Source of the DNA: Pseudomonas sp. CCI4.2 | GTDB lineage: Bacteria; Pseudomonadota; Gammaproteobacteria; Pseudomonadales; Pseudomonadaceae | DNA length: 64,000 nucleotides | Assembly (NCBI RefSeq): GCF_034350045.1 | Contig: NZ_CP133781.1 | Location: forward strand, 2,696,001 to 2,760,000 | Reading direction: 5' to 3' | Shown here: positions 34,798 to 42,240 of the stretch, one piece after another | Layout: the number at the start of each line of letters is the position of its first letter | How positions within the stretch are numbered: the first letter of the stretch is position 1 | Translations under genes and position numbers: made by a program | The notes under the pieces: generated by a model | Database searches by the model: none | Told to the model about the DNA's origin: nothing | Seen by the model: the letters and a program-made list of their open reading frames with translations, nothing else

Positions 34798-36051
34798 ATG
34801 AGTAATAAAAACGGCCTGTCAGTTCATCATGAAGTCGAAACGATTTATCGGCTGGAATCACGCCGGGTATTCGCTACGCTGATCCGCTTGTTGGGCGATT
34901 TCGAACTGGCCGAAGAGGCGTTGCAGGACGCGTTTATTGCCGCCGTCGAAAAATGGCCGCAGGCCGGAATACCTGAACGCCCTCGGGCCTGGTTGATTTC
35001 AGTCGGGCGCTTCAAAGCCATCGACAGCCTGCGACGTCGAGCGCGCTTCAATGCCTCGCTGACAGAATTGGCCATTCTGCTGGAGGACCGGATGCAGAAC
35101 GATCTGGCTGATCAGGAGAGTATCAGCGACGACCGGCTGCGTTTGATCTTCATCTGTTGTCACCCGGCGTTGACCGCCGATGCCCAAGTGGCCTTGACTT
35201 TGCGCGAGGTCTGCGGCCTCTCCACGGAAGACATTGCCCGGGCGTTTTTGATCACGCCGTCCACCGTGGCGCAGCGCATCGTGCGCGCCAAGGGCAAGAT
35301 TCGCGACGCCCATATTCCCTACGAAGTGCCGTCTCTCGCCCAATTGCCTGAGCGCCTGGATACGGTCTTGCGCGTGGTGTATCTGGTGTTCAACGAAGGC
35401 TATTTCGCAACCTCCGGAGAGGCATTAACGCGCAGTGACTTGTCCAGCGAAGCCCTGCGTCTGGGGCGTTTATTGGCCGATTTGCTACCCGAAGCCGAAG
35501 TCGTGGGGTTATTGGCGTTAATGTTGTTGATCGAGTCGCGGCGCCCGGCACGTTTATCCAGCAGCGGTGAACCGGTGTTGCTCGATCAACAGGATCGCAG
35601 CCTGTGGGACCGTCAGATGATCAGCGAAGGCGAAGCGTTGGTCGAACATGCGCTGCGCTCGGGCCGCTTTGGCGCCTACAGCGTGCAAGCCGCCATTGCC
35701 GCCGTCCATGCCCAAGCGGTTAGCGCCGCCGAGACGGATTGGCTACAAATTGTCGGCCTTTATGACGTGCTGGCTCGTCTGGCAGGCTCTCCCGTGGTGG
35801 CGCTTAATCGAGCGGTAGCAATGGCGATGCTTCACGGGCCTGGTGTCGGGTTGAAACTGGTCGAAGAGCTGTTAGGCGCCGCAGATCTGCAGAATTACCC
35901 CTTGGCGTGGTCGGCGAAGGCGGATTTATGTCGACGCCTGGGCCGCGTCCAAGAAGCCCGTGCGGCCTACCTCAAAGCCCTCGAACTGTCGCAACAGCGC
36001 GTGGACCGGCAATTCCTCGAACGCTGCCTGCGTGAATTGGATGCTGAGTAA
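34798..36051 (+). CDS. ECF42-type RNA polymerase sigma factor with C-terminal extension
   Basis: ATG 34798 follows the strong ribosome site GAGGTGACGGC, so a free 417-residue sigma factor is made even though the frame is continuous with the MFS gene. Region 2 (VFATLIRLLGDFELAEEALQDAFIAAVEKWP) and region 4 (LTLREVCGLSTEDIARAFLITPSTVAQRI) are followed by the long helical DUF6596-type C-terminal domain (LRVVYLVFNEGYFATSGE) with TPR-like helices that marks group ECF42. Such sigma factors sit beside DGPF/YciI-type genes, exactly as found downstream. No anti-sigma gene is visible; the C-terminal domain is known to be needed for activity in the family. Confidence 0.9.
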   Translation: MSNKNGLSVHHEVETIYRLESRRVFATLIRLLGDFELAEEALQDAFIAAVEKWPQAGIPERPRAWLISVGRFKAIDSLRRRARFNASLTELAILLEDRMQNDLADQESISDDRLRLIFICCHPALTADAQVALTLREVCGLSTEDIARAFLITPSTVAQRIVRAKGKIRDAHIPYEVPSLAQLPERLDTVLRVVYLVFNEGYFATSGEALTRSDLSSEALRLGRLLADLLPEAEVVGLLALMLLIESRRPARLSSSGEPVLLDQQDRSLWDRQMISEGEALVEHALRSGRFGAYSVQAAIAAVHAQAVSAAETDWLQIVGLYDVLARLAGSPVVALNRAVAMAMLHGPGVGLKLVEELLGAADLQNYPLAWSAKADLCRRLGRVQEARAAYLKALELSQQRVDRQFLERCLRELDAE

Positions 36052-36085
36052 GACAGACGACATCCAAAAGCCGATCAAAACCTCT

Positions 36086-36116
36086 GTAAGAGCGCGCTTG
36101 CCCGCGATGCTCTTAC
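36086..36116. repeat. Short REP-like hairpin
   Basis: GTAAGAGC (36086-36093) and GCTCTTAC (36109-36116) flank CGCTTGCCCGCGAT; same core as the repeats at 27.8 and 56.6 kb. It may attenuate transcription downstream of the sigma gene. Confidence 0.65.
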
Positions 36117-36158
36117 ACGCTCACCACCGGTCAGAATCTTAAATACCGCCTCAAGTGC

Positions 36159-36185
36159 AGTCGATTTCTGGCAGTTTGAAACGAC
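36159..36185 (+). promoter_or_regulatory. Candidate ECF42 promoter
   Basis: AGTCGA (36159-36164) and CGAC (36182-36185) are separated by 17 bases and lie about 45 bp before the YciI-like gene. ECF42 promoters reported in Streptomyces have TGTCGA at -35 and a CG-starting -10, so this is a plausible target of the sigma factor encoded upstream. Inference only. Confidence 0.4.
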
Positions 36186-36229
36186 TATTCCCGTAGGCAA
36201 AACATTGAACACCTTCGATGGAGGTCGTC

Positions 36230-36589
36230 ATGAAGTACCTGTGCTTGATCTACGGCACCGAACACACCCTGCACGCCCATCCGGACAGTCCTCGGGACGA
36301 CGAGTGCTTGGCGTATGCGCAGTCAGTGGAAAAAAGCGGGCGGATGTTGGCCGCTGAACCTTTGGAGTCGGTGGAAACCGCTACCACGGTGCGGATGCGC
36401 AACGGCAAGGTGTCAATCACCGACGGCCCGTTCGCAGAGACCAAAGAGCAACTGGCGGGTTTCTACCTGGTTGAGGCCCGTGATTTGAACGATGCCTTGC
36501 AGATCGCGGCGAATATCCCGGCTGCAAGGGTCGGCAGCGTTGAAGTCAGGCCTGTGCGCACGCTGAACCTGCAACAACAGGCGGGCTAG
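36230..36589 (+). CDS. YciI-like DGPF-domain protein
   Basis: The 119-residue protein starts at ATG 36230 behind GGAGG. It has the YCII fold elements MKYLCLIYG at the start and the defining VSITDGPFAETKEQLAGFYLVEA motif, then a ferredoxin-like end (AARVGSVEVRPVRTL). DGPF proteins are the constant partners of ECF42 sigma factors and are their known regulatory targets in Streptomyces and Xanthomonas; the biochemical reaction is unknown. Confidence 0.9.
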   Translation: MKYLCLIYGTEHTLHAHPDSPRDDECLAYAQSVEKSGRMLAAEPLESVETATTVRMRNGKVSITDGPFAETKEQLAGFYLVEARDLNDALQIAANIPAARVGSVEVRPVRTLNLQQQAG

Positions 36590-36645
36590 CACGGCGAGGC
36601 GTTCAGCGGGTCGCCCGTCATTAGCGTCACACAAGGAGAATACTT

Positions 36646-37116
36646 ATGAGCGTCAAGGCAATACCGGAAGGTTTTCATAGCCTGACCGTGTACATGGGCG
36701 TTAAAGACGCCGCCAAGGCCATCGAGTTCTACAAAGAAGCGTTTGGCGCCGTCGAGAGTTTTCGTCTCAGCGGCCCGGACGGCAGGGTGGGCCACGCCGA
36801 ACTACAGATTGGCGACTCCAGACTCATGCTCTGCGATCCCTGCGACCAAGGCGGGTTCAGCAGCGCCGACCCGAACGGTGTCACTTCGTTTGGCATGCAC
36901 TTATATGTAACGGACGTGGATGCGCAATTCAAACGGGCCATCGACGCGGGGGCAAAGGTGTCGAGGGAAGTTCAGGACCAATTCTACGGTGACCGCTCCG
37001 GCACCCTGAGAGATCCGTTCGGGCATTTGTGGTTCATCGCGACCCACAAGGAAGATCTAACGCCCGAAGAAATAGGCAAGCGCGCTGAAGTCGCCTTCAA
37101 GCAAGCGCAGCCCTGA
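36646..37116 (+). CDS. VOC-superfamily (PhnB/glyoxalase-like) protein
   Basis: The 156-residue protein follows AAGGAGAATACTT. It shows the PhnB-like layout HSLTVYMGVKDAAKAIEFYKEAFGA, then GHAELQIGDSRLML and the metal-site end LRDPFGHLWFIATHKEDLTPEEI. VOC proteins bind a metal and act as lyases, isomerases or antibiotic-binding proteins; the substrate is not predictable. Position after the DGPF gene (57 bp gap) suggests co-regulation by the ECF42 factor. A strong hairpin closes the unit. Confidence 0.9.
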   Translation: MSVKAIPEGFHSLTVYMGVKDAAKAIEFYKEAFGAVESFRLSGPDGRVGHAELQIGDSRLMLCDPCDQGGFSSADPNGVTSFGMHLYVTDVDAQFKRAIDAGAKVSREVQDQFYGDRSGTLRDPFGHLWFIATHKEDLTPEEIGKRAEVAFKQAQP

Positions 37117-37133
37117 CACACCCCAAAGCAGTT

Positions 37134-37170
37134 CGCAGGTTTGTCGACCCAATAGTCTCGACAGCCTGCG
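37134..37170 (+). terminator. Strong hairpin closing the ECF42 unit
   Basis: CGCAGG/CCTGCG outer arms and a perfect TGTCGA/TCGACA inner pair around a 10-base loop. No T-run follows. The inner arms equal the TGTCGA core of ECF42 -35 elements, probably by chance. Confidence 0.55.
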
Positions 37171-37616
37171 GGTCTGCTCCTGACGCTATACGTGTTTTTT
37201 ATTGTCGTATTATTTGTAACGGATGATTGTAATTCTCATTCGCCAAAGTTATTGTGCCGCCTGTCTATACAACTAGTGGTGAAAGGCCGTTTCCCTGTGT
37301 TGTGCAATAGGTTGTCCATAAAAGACGGGGTAGGGTGGGTTGTTCCGTGGGCTTCTTCGCTAATGCCTACAAAGTTAAGCTGTTTTCATTGTAGGAAGTT
37401 TCTTTAGCGAAAGGCGTGTTCGTCTGACATAAATCTCCTGTCGCAGCGGTGTGCGCTCACGTATTCAACCGCGTTGACGACCCATGAATATTTTCTTAAT
37501 AAATTCGCCTAAATAAAATGAGGTGGTTGCCGACTTACTGTTTGAGCGCTGAATAGACAGCATGTAAGAAAATTCCTACACGGAAGTAGGCCGTCGATAA
37601 TAATAAGGTTAAATCT
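37171..37616. other. AT-rich intergenic region at the edge of the export island
   Basis: No gene is supported. The GC content drops clearly here (runs such as TTTTTTATTGTCGTATTATTTG), unlike both flanks, and stays low to about 38.1 kb. It contains the CCTAC/GTAGG inverted repeat at 37575-37590 just before the LuxR-type gene. The composition suggests transferred DNA. Confidence 0.5.
37575..37590. promoter_or_regulatory. CCTAC-N6-GTAGG inverted repeat upstream of the LuxR-type gene
   Basis: A perfect 5 bp inverted repeat with a six-base spacer lies 26 bp before the start codon. A near-identical one (four-base spacer) precedes the ABC transporter operon at 37823-37836. NarL/LuxR-type helix-turn-helix proteins bind such short inverted repeats as dimers. 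Confidence 0.45.
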
Positions 37617-37811
37617 ATGCGGGTAACACGGAGAGAACGCGATGTTCTGGCACTTTTGTTGTGCGGAAAAACAAACAAGCAGATCGCTGAAGCCCTCAGT
37701 ATCAGCGACTATACGGCCCGCGACCATGTGTCGTCGCTGCTAAAGAAGAATGGCGTTAAAACCCGCGCCGCACTCATGGCGCAACACATGCTCAAAAAGA
37801 AATCGCGTTGA
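37617..37811 (+). CDS. Stand-alone LuxR/GerE-type DNA-binding protein
   Basis: The whole 64-residue protein is a GerE helix-turn-helix: TRRERDVLALLLCGKTNKQI, then AEALSISDYTARDHVSSLLK and a short basic end. There is no receiver, PAS or autoinducer-binding domain, so it is either a constitutive minimal regulator (like GerE itself) or controlled by synthesis. The ATG follows AATAAGG and AATCT. It lies 170 bp upstream of the exporter operon on the same strand and is the obvious candidate regulator. LuxR-type regulators flank lipopeptide export genes in Pseudomonas. Confidence 0.85.
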   Translation: MRVTRRERDVLALLLCGKTNKQIAEALSISDYTARDHVSSLLKKNGVKTRAALMAQHMLKKKSR

Positions 37812-37822
37812 GGTTAATACCC

Positions 37823-37836
37823 CCTACATCTGTAGG
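37823..37836. promoter_or_regulatory. CCTAC-N4-GTAGG inverted repeat upstream of the exporter operon
   Basis: Second copy of the palindrome found before the LuxR-type gene, here 12 bp after its stop and about 140 bp before the ABC ATPase start. It could be the operator for the exporter operon or a small hairpin. Confidence 0.45.
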
Positions 37837-37978
37837 ATTGTGCCAGAAGTCGCGTTGGTCATATTATCGATATGTCATGTTATCCAGTGCCTTGAAAGGC
37901 TCGGTTTTGATGGGTGTCCCTCGATTATAAGTTCAGTTGTTTATCGTTAACTTTTAGCAAGCGGGCAGGCGTGTGTTG

Positions 37979-38719
37979 ATGAGTTCGCAGGGTGCGGCAA
38001 TGCAGAATTTCGCTCGAAAAGAGGCGCCTGAGTTACTGTCGCTACTTGGCGTAAGTCACTGTTATCGGCGGGGGAAGAACGTTATTCCTATATTAATTGA
38101 CGTGAATCTTGTTATAAGGCGCGGGCACACGTGTGCCCTTGTGGGTGCGTCTGGATCCGGTAAAAGTACACTGCTTAATATGCTGGGACTGCTCGAAAAA
38201 CCAACGGGCGGCGTGTTGACCTTCAAAGGGCACAGCGTCCAGAACGCCGATGCCGATCAATTGGCCCATCTGCGAAATCGCGAGATCGGCTTTGTGTTCC
38301 AGTCTTTCAATTTGCTGCCCCGGCTCAGCGTCGTCGATAACGTCGCGTTGCCGTTGAGCTATCGCGGTGTGTCACGTCGTCAAGCCCGACGATTGGCGCT
38401 GGAGCAATTGGCCTTGGTCGGTCTTGCTGATCGAGCGCACTGCAAACCCGCAGACCTGTCGGGGGGGCAGCGTCAGCGAGTTGCAATTGCCCGCGCGTTG
38501 GTGGGGTGTCCAGCGTTGGTGCTGGCCGATGAGCCCACTGGCAACCTGGACAGCCAAACCGCGAAAGACATCATGGCCTTGCTGCTGGGGCTCAATCGCG
38601 AGCACGGGGTGACGCTGGTGATGGTGACCCACGATGTCGAGCTGGCCAAACAGTTCGACCGAAGGATTCAAGTGATCGACGGCGAGCTGCACGAGGAGGG
38701 TGCCCATGGTCAACCTTGA
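37979..38719 (+). CDS. ABC transporter ATPase, MacB/LolD type
   Basis: The ATPase (246 residues from ATG 37979; ATG 38000 is an alternative) has Walker A GASGSGKST, Q-loop FVFQSFNLLP, signature LSGGQRQRVAIARAL, Walker B LVLADEPTGNLDS and the H-loop THD. This is the MacB/LolD/FtsE group, but here separate from the permease (in MacB the two are fused). Its 3' end overlaps the permease start by 14 bp. With the permease, adaptor and outer-membrane protein downstream it forms a tripartite exporter, probably for a peptide or other secondary metabolite. Confidence 0.9.
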   Translation: MSSQGAAMQNFARKEAPELLSLLGVSHCYRRGKNVIPILIDVNLVIRRGHTCALVGASGSGKSTLLNMLGLLEKPTGGVLTFKGHSVQNADADQLAHLRNREIGFVFQSFNLLPRLSVVDNVALPLSYRGVSRRQARRLALEQLALVGLADRAHCKPADLSGGQRQRVAIARALVGCPALVLADEPTGNLDSQTAKDIMALLLGLNREHGVTLVMVTHDVELAKQFDRRIQVIDGELHEEGAHGQP

Positions 38720-39914
38720 AGCGCGGCCCTCGGCCTGCCGGTTACAGGCATTCGCCGAGTCGATCGACAGTTTGCGCGCCCTCGGGCGTCGGTCGTTGTT
38801 AGCTTTGCTGGGGATTGTTGTGGGCAGCGCTTCGGTTATCGCGTTGCTTAACATCGGCCGCAATGCCGCCGAAGACGCCCTGCGCACCTTCAAGGACATG
38901 GGCACCGACACGCTGGTCGTCAGCTTCCCTTTCTCTGCGCAAAAGAAGCCCCCACTGCCGCTGACCCTCGATACCCAGCGGATTCGTCGAGAGCTGGCCG
39001 GCATTTCCCAAGTAGCACCGATCACCCAGTACTCGGTGAGCATCAAGCGCGACGGGGCGCATTCCGATGCGAGCCTGGTCGGGACCAGCGCTGGGTTGGC
39101 TGAAATTCTGGGGTTGGAGTTGCAGGTTGGGCGTTTCATTTCAGCCTTCGATCAACGCGGCACGTTTGTCGTGGTGGGGGCTCGGATTGCCGAAGATTTG
39201 CGTGTCCATGGCAAACCCTTACAGCTCGGAGACGCGCTGCAAATTGATCATTACCTGTATCAAGTCATCGGCATTGCGCGCAGCCAAACCGCCAATCCAC
39301 TGATGCCCGTCATGCCCGACGAATCGATTTTCATCCCCATCGAAGGCATGCCGCGCATCAGGCCCTCTGCCGAGATAGGTAACGTCGCGGCCAAGATCAA
39401 GCCGGACATCGATTTAGACACAACGGCCCAGTCGCTAAAAATCCTGTTGAGCGCGCAGCTCGATGGCCGTGAGGTGGACGTGCAGGTTGCGCAACAACTG
39501 TTGGAAGGGCTTCGGCGCCAGGCCGACACTTTCGCCTGGTTGCTGGCGGGGCTGGGGAGTATCTCGTTGTTGGTGGGCGGGGTCGGGGTCATGAATGTGA
39601 TGCTGATGAACGTTACCGAGCGGCGGCGCGAGATCGGCGTGCGCATGGCGTTGGGGGCCCGACCACGGGATATCCGCACGCTGTTCCTGCTTGAAGCAAC
39701 CACGCTTTCAGTTGTCGGTGCAGTGCTCGGTGCTGTGCTGGGCGTGATGGCGGCCTACGTTTTTACCCTGTTTTCAGGCTGGCAATTCAGCCTTTCGCTG
39801 TTGTCGTTGCCACTTGGCATCGGCAGCTCTCTTTGTACTGGTTTGTTTTTTGGTCTGTACCCGGCGATTTCAGCGTCCCGGTTGTCGCCGGTCGTAGCGC
39901 TGCGGGATGAATAA
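38706..39914 (+). CDS. MacB-like ABC permease
   Basis: Start at ATG 38706 with GAGGAGG upstream. The 402-residue protein has one N-terminal membrane helix (SLLALLGIVVGSASVIALL), the large periplasmic MacB_PCD domain (about 55-265) and three C-terminal helices with the FtsX motif GVGVMNVMLMNVTERRREIG and RMALGARPRDI. Such mechanotransmission permeases move periplasmic substrates through an adaptor and TolC rather than across the inner membrane. The cognate adaptor and TolC-like protein are encoded 2.3 and 0.75 kb downstream. Confidence 0.9.
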   Translation: MVNLEARPSACRLQAFAESIDSLRALGRRSLLALLGIVVGSASVIALLNIGRNAAEDALRTFKDMGTDTLVVSFPFSAQKKPPLPLTLDTQRIRRELAGISQVAPITQYSVSIKRDGAHSDASLVGTSAGLAEILGLELQVGRFISAFDQRGTFVVVGARIAEDLRVHGKPLQLGDALQIDHYLYQVIGIARSQTANPLMPVMPDESIFIPIEGMPRIRPSAEIGNVAAKIKPDIDLDTTAQSLKILLSAQLDGREVDVQVAQQLLEGLRRQADTFAWLLAGLGSISLLVGGVGVMNVMLMNVTERRREIGVRMALGARPRDIRTLFLLEATTLSVVGAVLGAVLGVMAAYVFTLFSGWQFSLSLLSLPLGIGSSLCTGLFFGLYPAISASRLSPVVALRDE

Positions 39915-39965
39915 TCGAAACACAAGACCAGGACGTCTTTGTTAATAAAAAGTGGAGTAAATCAC

Positions 39966-40673
39966 GTGACTGTTTCCATGTTCGCTACCGATGCATCCGT
40001 TGCCGCTCACCCGCAGGCTAATCCCTGCACGACCGAAGTAGGGGAGGCGCTGAGCTATTCGCAATTGGCCGCAGAGCAAGCACTGCTGTCAAAAAAAGAA
40101 CGGCTCAAATTGAACACTTATCTGGTCGGCCCTGCTGGGTTGTTTGCAGCGTTCTCGACCCAAGTGGCCGAGCAAGGACGGCAAGCCCCCTACCTACAGG
40201 GTCTGCCCGAAACGGACCCCGCAACGCCCCGGACGCAGACCGAACAAGCGGTTGAGTTTGCGCTGGCCCGACACCACCGTCGGGCGTTCGCTGAGAACCC
40301 TTTCGTGGGCTTGTCGAGGCAGGCGTTGTGCTGCGTGGTCTATGACGACTCCGGTCGCTCCAACCTGGCAGAACGTTACGCGGCCAATGAAGCGCTTCGG
40401 TCGCTGGACAGTCTGTATTTCATCAAGCTGATTGCCACCACCTACCACACAGTTGAAAGACGGTTGGTGTTTCGAGGCCTGCTCGAACACTTCGACGCGT
40501 TGATGCCCATAGAACAGAGCATTTATCAGGACGGTTACCGCGATGTTCAACAGGGCTATCTGGACCGAGAGGAAAAGCTCTACGGTCCGTTGAAACTGAG
40601 CAAGCCGCTGAGTGTGATCTTTACCGAGCAAACGCCGGAAAGCCTGTTGGCGAGCCTCGGAACGCGTGGATGA
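39966..40673 (+). CDS. Unrecognised protein inside the exporter operon
   Basis: A GTG at 39966 has GGAG eight bases upstream and gives 235 residues; ATG 39978 is an alternative. No signal peptide or membrane helix is seen. The protein is rich in helical, charged segments with motifs AENPFVGLSRQALCCVVYDD, GRSNLAERYAANEALRSLDS, FIKLIATTYHTVERRLVFRG and QDGYRDVQQGYLDREEKLYG. I match it to no family. Its place between permease and TolC-like genes, with an 8 bp overlap to the latter, means it is part of the operon. It could be a self-resistance, maturation or assembly factor; none is shown. Confidence 0.75.
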   Translation: MTVSMFATDASVAAHPQANPCTTEVGEALSYSQLAAEQALLSKKERLKLNTYLVGPAGLFAAFSTQVAEQGRQAPYLQGLPETDPATPRTQTEQAVEFALARHHRRAFAENPFVGLSRQALCCVVYDDSGRSNLAERYAANEALRSLDSLYFIKLIATTYHTVERRLVFRGLLEHFDALMPIEQSIYQDGYRDVQQGYLDREEKLYGPLKLSKPLSVIFTEQTPESLLASLGTRG

Positions 40674-42240
40674 AAATCTGCAGATGACTGGCGTAACGTT
40701 CCATGGGGCTGCGCTGCGAGAGCCGTTCAAGGCCTGCGTCGTTACACGGCGCAAACGCCAGTGGATTCCCGCTGCGTTAGCGCATGCTGTACCGCTGGCG
40801 GCGTTGCTGGGCGTCGACAGCGTGGGCGGGTCGACGCAGGCGCGACCTGCCCAGCCGAGCATAGCGTTCGTGAGCGCGGCATCCGTATCGGCATCGACGG
40901 TGGAGCTGACGCTGGCGGATGCGGTTTATCTGGGCTTGCGCGATAACCGCAGCATCCGCAGTGCTTACTTGCAGCGCATTGTTCAAAAATTCGAGCTGCG
41001 GGTGGCGCAAGACGTTTTTTCGCCAAAGGTGATCATCACCAGCAAGCACCAAGGCAATCGTGGCCATGCTGATCGCCAGCGTGATCACAGCCTGAAACCC
41101 GAGGCGACCCTGCTCAATGAGTGGGGAACGCGGTTCACTCTGTCGTGGGTTCAGCAGCTTAACCAGGCCGATCAAGGCGGCCGCAAACGCAATAACGGCC
41201 TGGACTTTGAAGTGGTTCAACCGCTGCTAAAAGGCGCGGGCCGCGAGATAGTCAACGCCCCTACGCGCTTGGCGAGCTTGAGCGAGCGGCAGAATCAACT
41301 AGCGCTTAGGTCGACGGTATCGAAAACCGTCACCGAGATCGTCTCGGCTTATCGTGAATTGCTCAAGGCGCAGGAACAGCAGCGAATTGCCCAAACCGCC
41401 TTGGCCCGTTCTCGACAATTACTCGACATGAACATGGCGCTGATTGCGGCCGGGCAAATGGCCGAATTTGAAAGCGTGCAAACCGAGGCGGACGTGGCCA
41501 GCCAAGAGTTGAGTGTCGAAGAAACCGCGAATCAACTGGATCAGAGCCGGGTGGCCTTATTGCACTTATTGGCACTGGACCCGGGCACTCGGCTCAACGC
41601 CAGTGAAGTGCTCAAGGTCGAGGCTGTGGAGATAGACCGACAGCAGGCGCTGCGTGTGGCACTGGCCCAACAACCGGCGTATTTGCAGCTGCTGATTGCG
41701 GGGGAGAAAGCCGAGATCCACTTGCGTGTCGCCCAGAACGCCCGGCTCTGGGACGTTTCGCTGGTCGCTGGCGCGAGCCAGTCGCACAGTCGCCCGGGTG
41801 CTGAGCAACACCACGCGGGCCGGGCGTGGGACAGCTACGCCGGGATTCAATTGAGCGTGCCAATCGGAGACATGAGTGCCCGAAAAAACGCGCTCAGTGC
41901 GCAAGTCGCGGCCCAGGTTCACGTTATCCAACAGACCGAGGCGCGGCTGTCGCTGGAGCAGAACGTCAGCAATCGGTTACGCGACATGAGCACCCGCTGG
42001 CGGCAATACGAAATTGCCCAGCGGGTTCGAGACCTCTCGCAACGCAAGCTGGACATCGAGCGCGACAAACTGAAAATCGGCCGCTCCAGCAACTTTCAAG
42101 TCCTCAGTTTCGAGCAGGATTTGCGCCACGCCGAGAACGCCACCCTTAACGCGCAAATTGCTTACCTCAACGCCCAAACCCAGCTCGACGAGAGTATGGG
42201 CATGACGTTGCACAGCTGGGAGATAGCCCTCAATGATTGA
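40666..42240 (+). CDS. TolC-like outer membrane efflux protein
   Basis: The frame opens at GTG 40666 (overlapping the previous stop; ATG 40684 is possible) and yields 524 residues. After a positively charged start and a hydrophobic stretch (AHAVPLAALLG) come two OEP domains with the paired helix-hairpin pattern (VELTLADAVYLGLRDNRSIR; long coiled coils around 200-300 and 405-510) and LSVPIGDMSARKN in the second half. The N-terminal signal is unusually long. It forms the outer-membrane duct of the exporter. It overlaps the adaptor gene by 8 bp. Confidence 0.88.
   Translation: MDENLQMTGVTFHGAALREPFKACVVTRRKRQWIPAALAHAVPLAALLGVDSVGGSTQARPAQPSIAFVSAASVSASTVELTLADAVYLGLRDNRSIRSAYLQRIVQKFELRVAQDVFSPKVIITSKHQGNRGHADRQRDHSLKPEATLLNEWGTRFTLSWVQQLNQADQGGRKRNNGLDFEVVQPLLKGAGREIVNAPTRLASLSERQNQLALRSTVSKTVTEIVSAYRELLKAQEQQRIAQTALARSRQLLDMNMALIAAGQMAEFESVQTEADVASQELSVEETANQLDQSRVALLHLLALDPGTRLNASEVLKVEAVEIDRQQALRVALAQQPAYLQLLIAGEKAEIHLRVAQNARLWDVSLVAGASQSHSRPGAEQHHAGRAWDSYAGIQLSVPIGDMSARKNALSAQVAAQVHVIQQTEARLSLEQNVSNRLRDMSTRWRQYEIAQRVRDLSQRKLDIERDKLKIGRSSNFQVLSFEQDLRHAENATLNAQIAYLNAQTQLDESMGMTLHSWEIALND

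Noticed and set aside
37142..37163. TGTCGA-N10-TCGACA as a pair of ECF42 promoter elements
   Set aside because: It is the inner stem of a longer hairpin at the end of the unit; a terminator-like role explains it better.
37192..37407. 71-codon frame in the AT-rich region
   Set aside because: Cys-, Ser- and Leu-rich nonsense-like sequence without start signal; AT-rich DNA gives such frames by chance.
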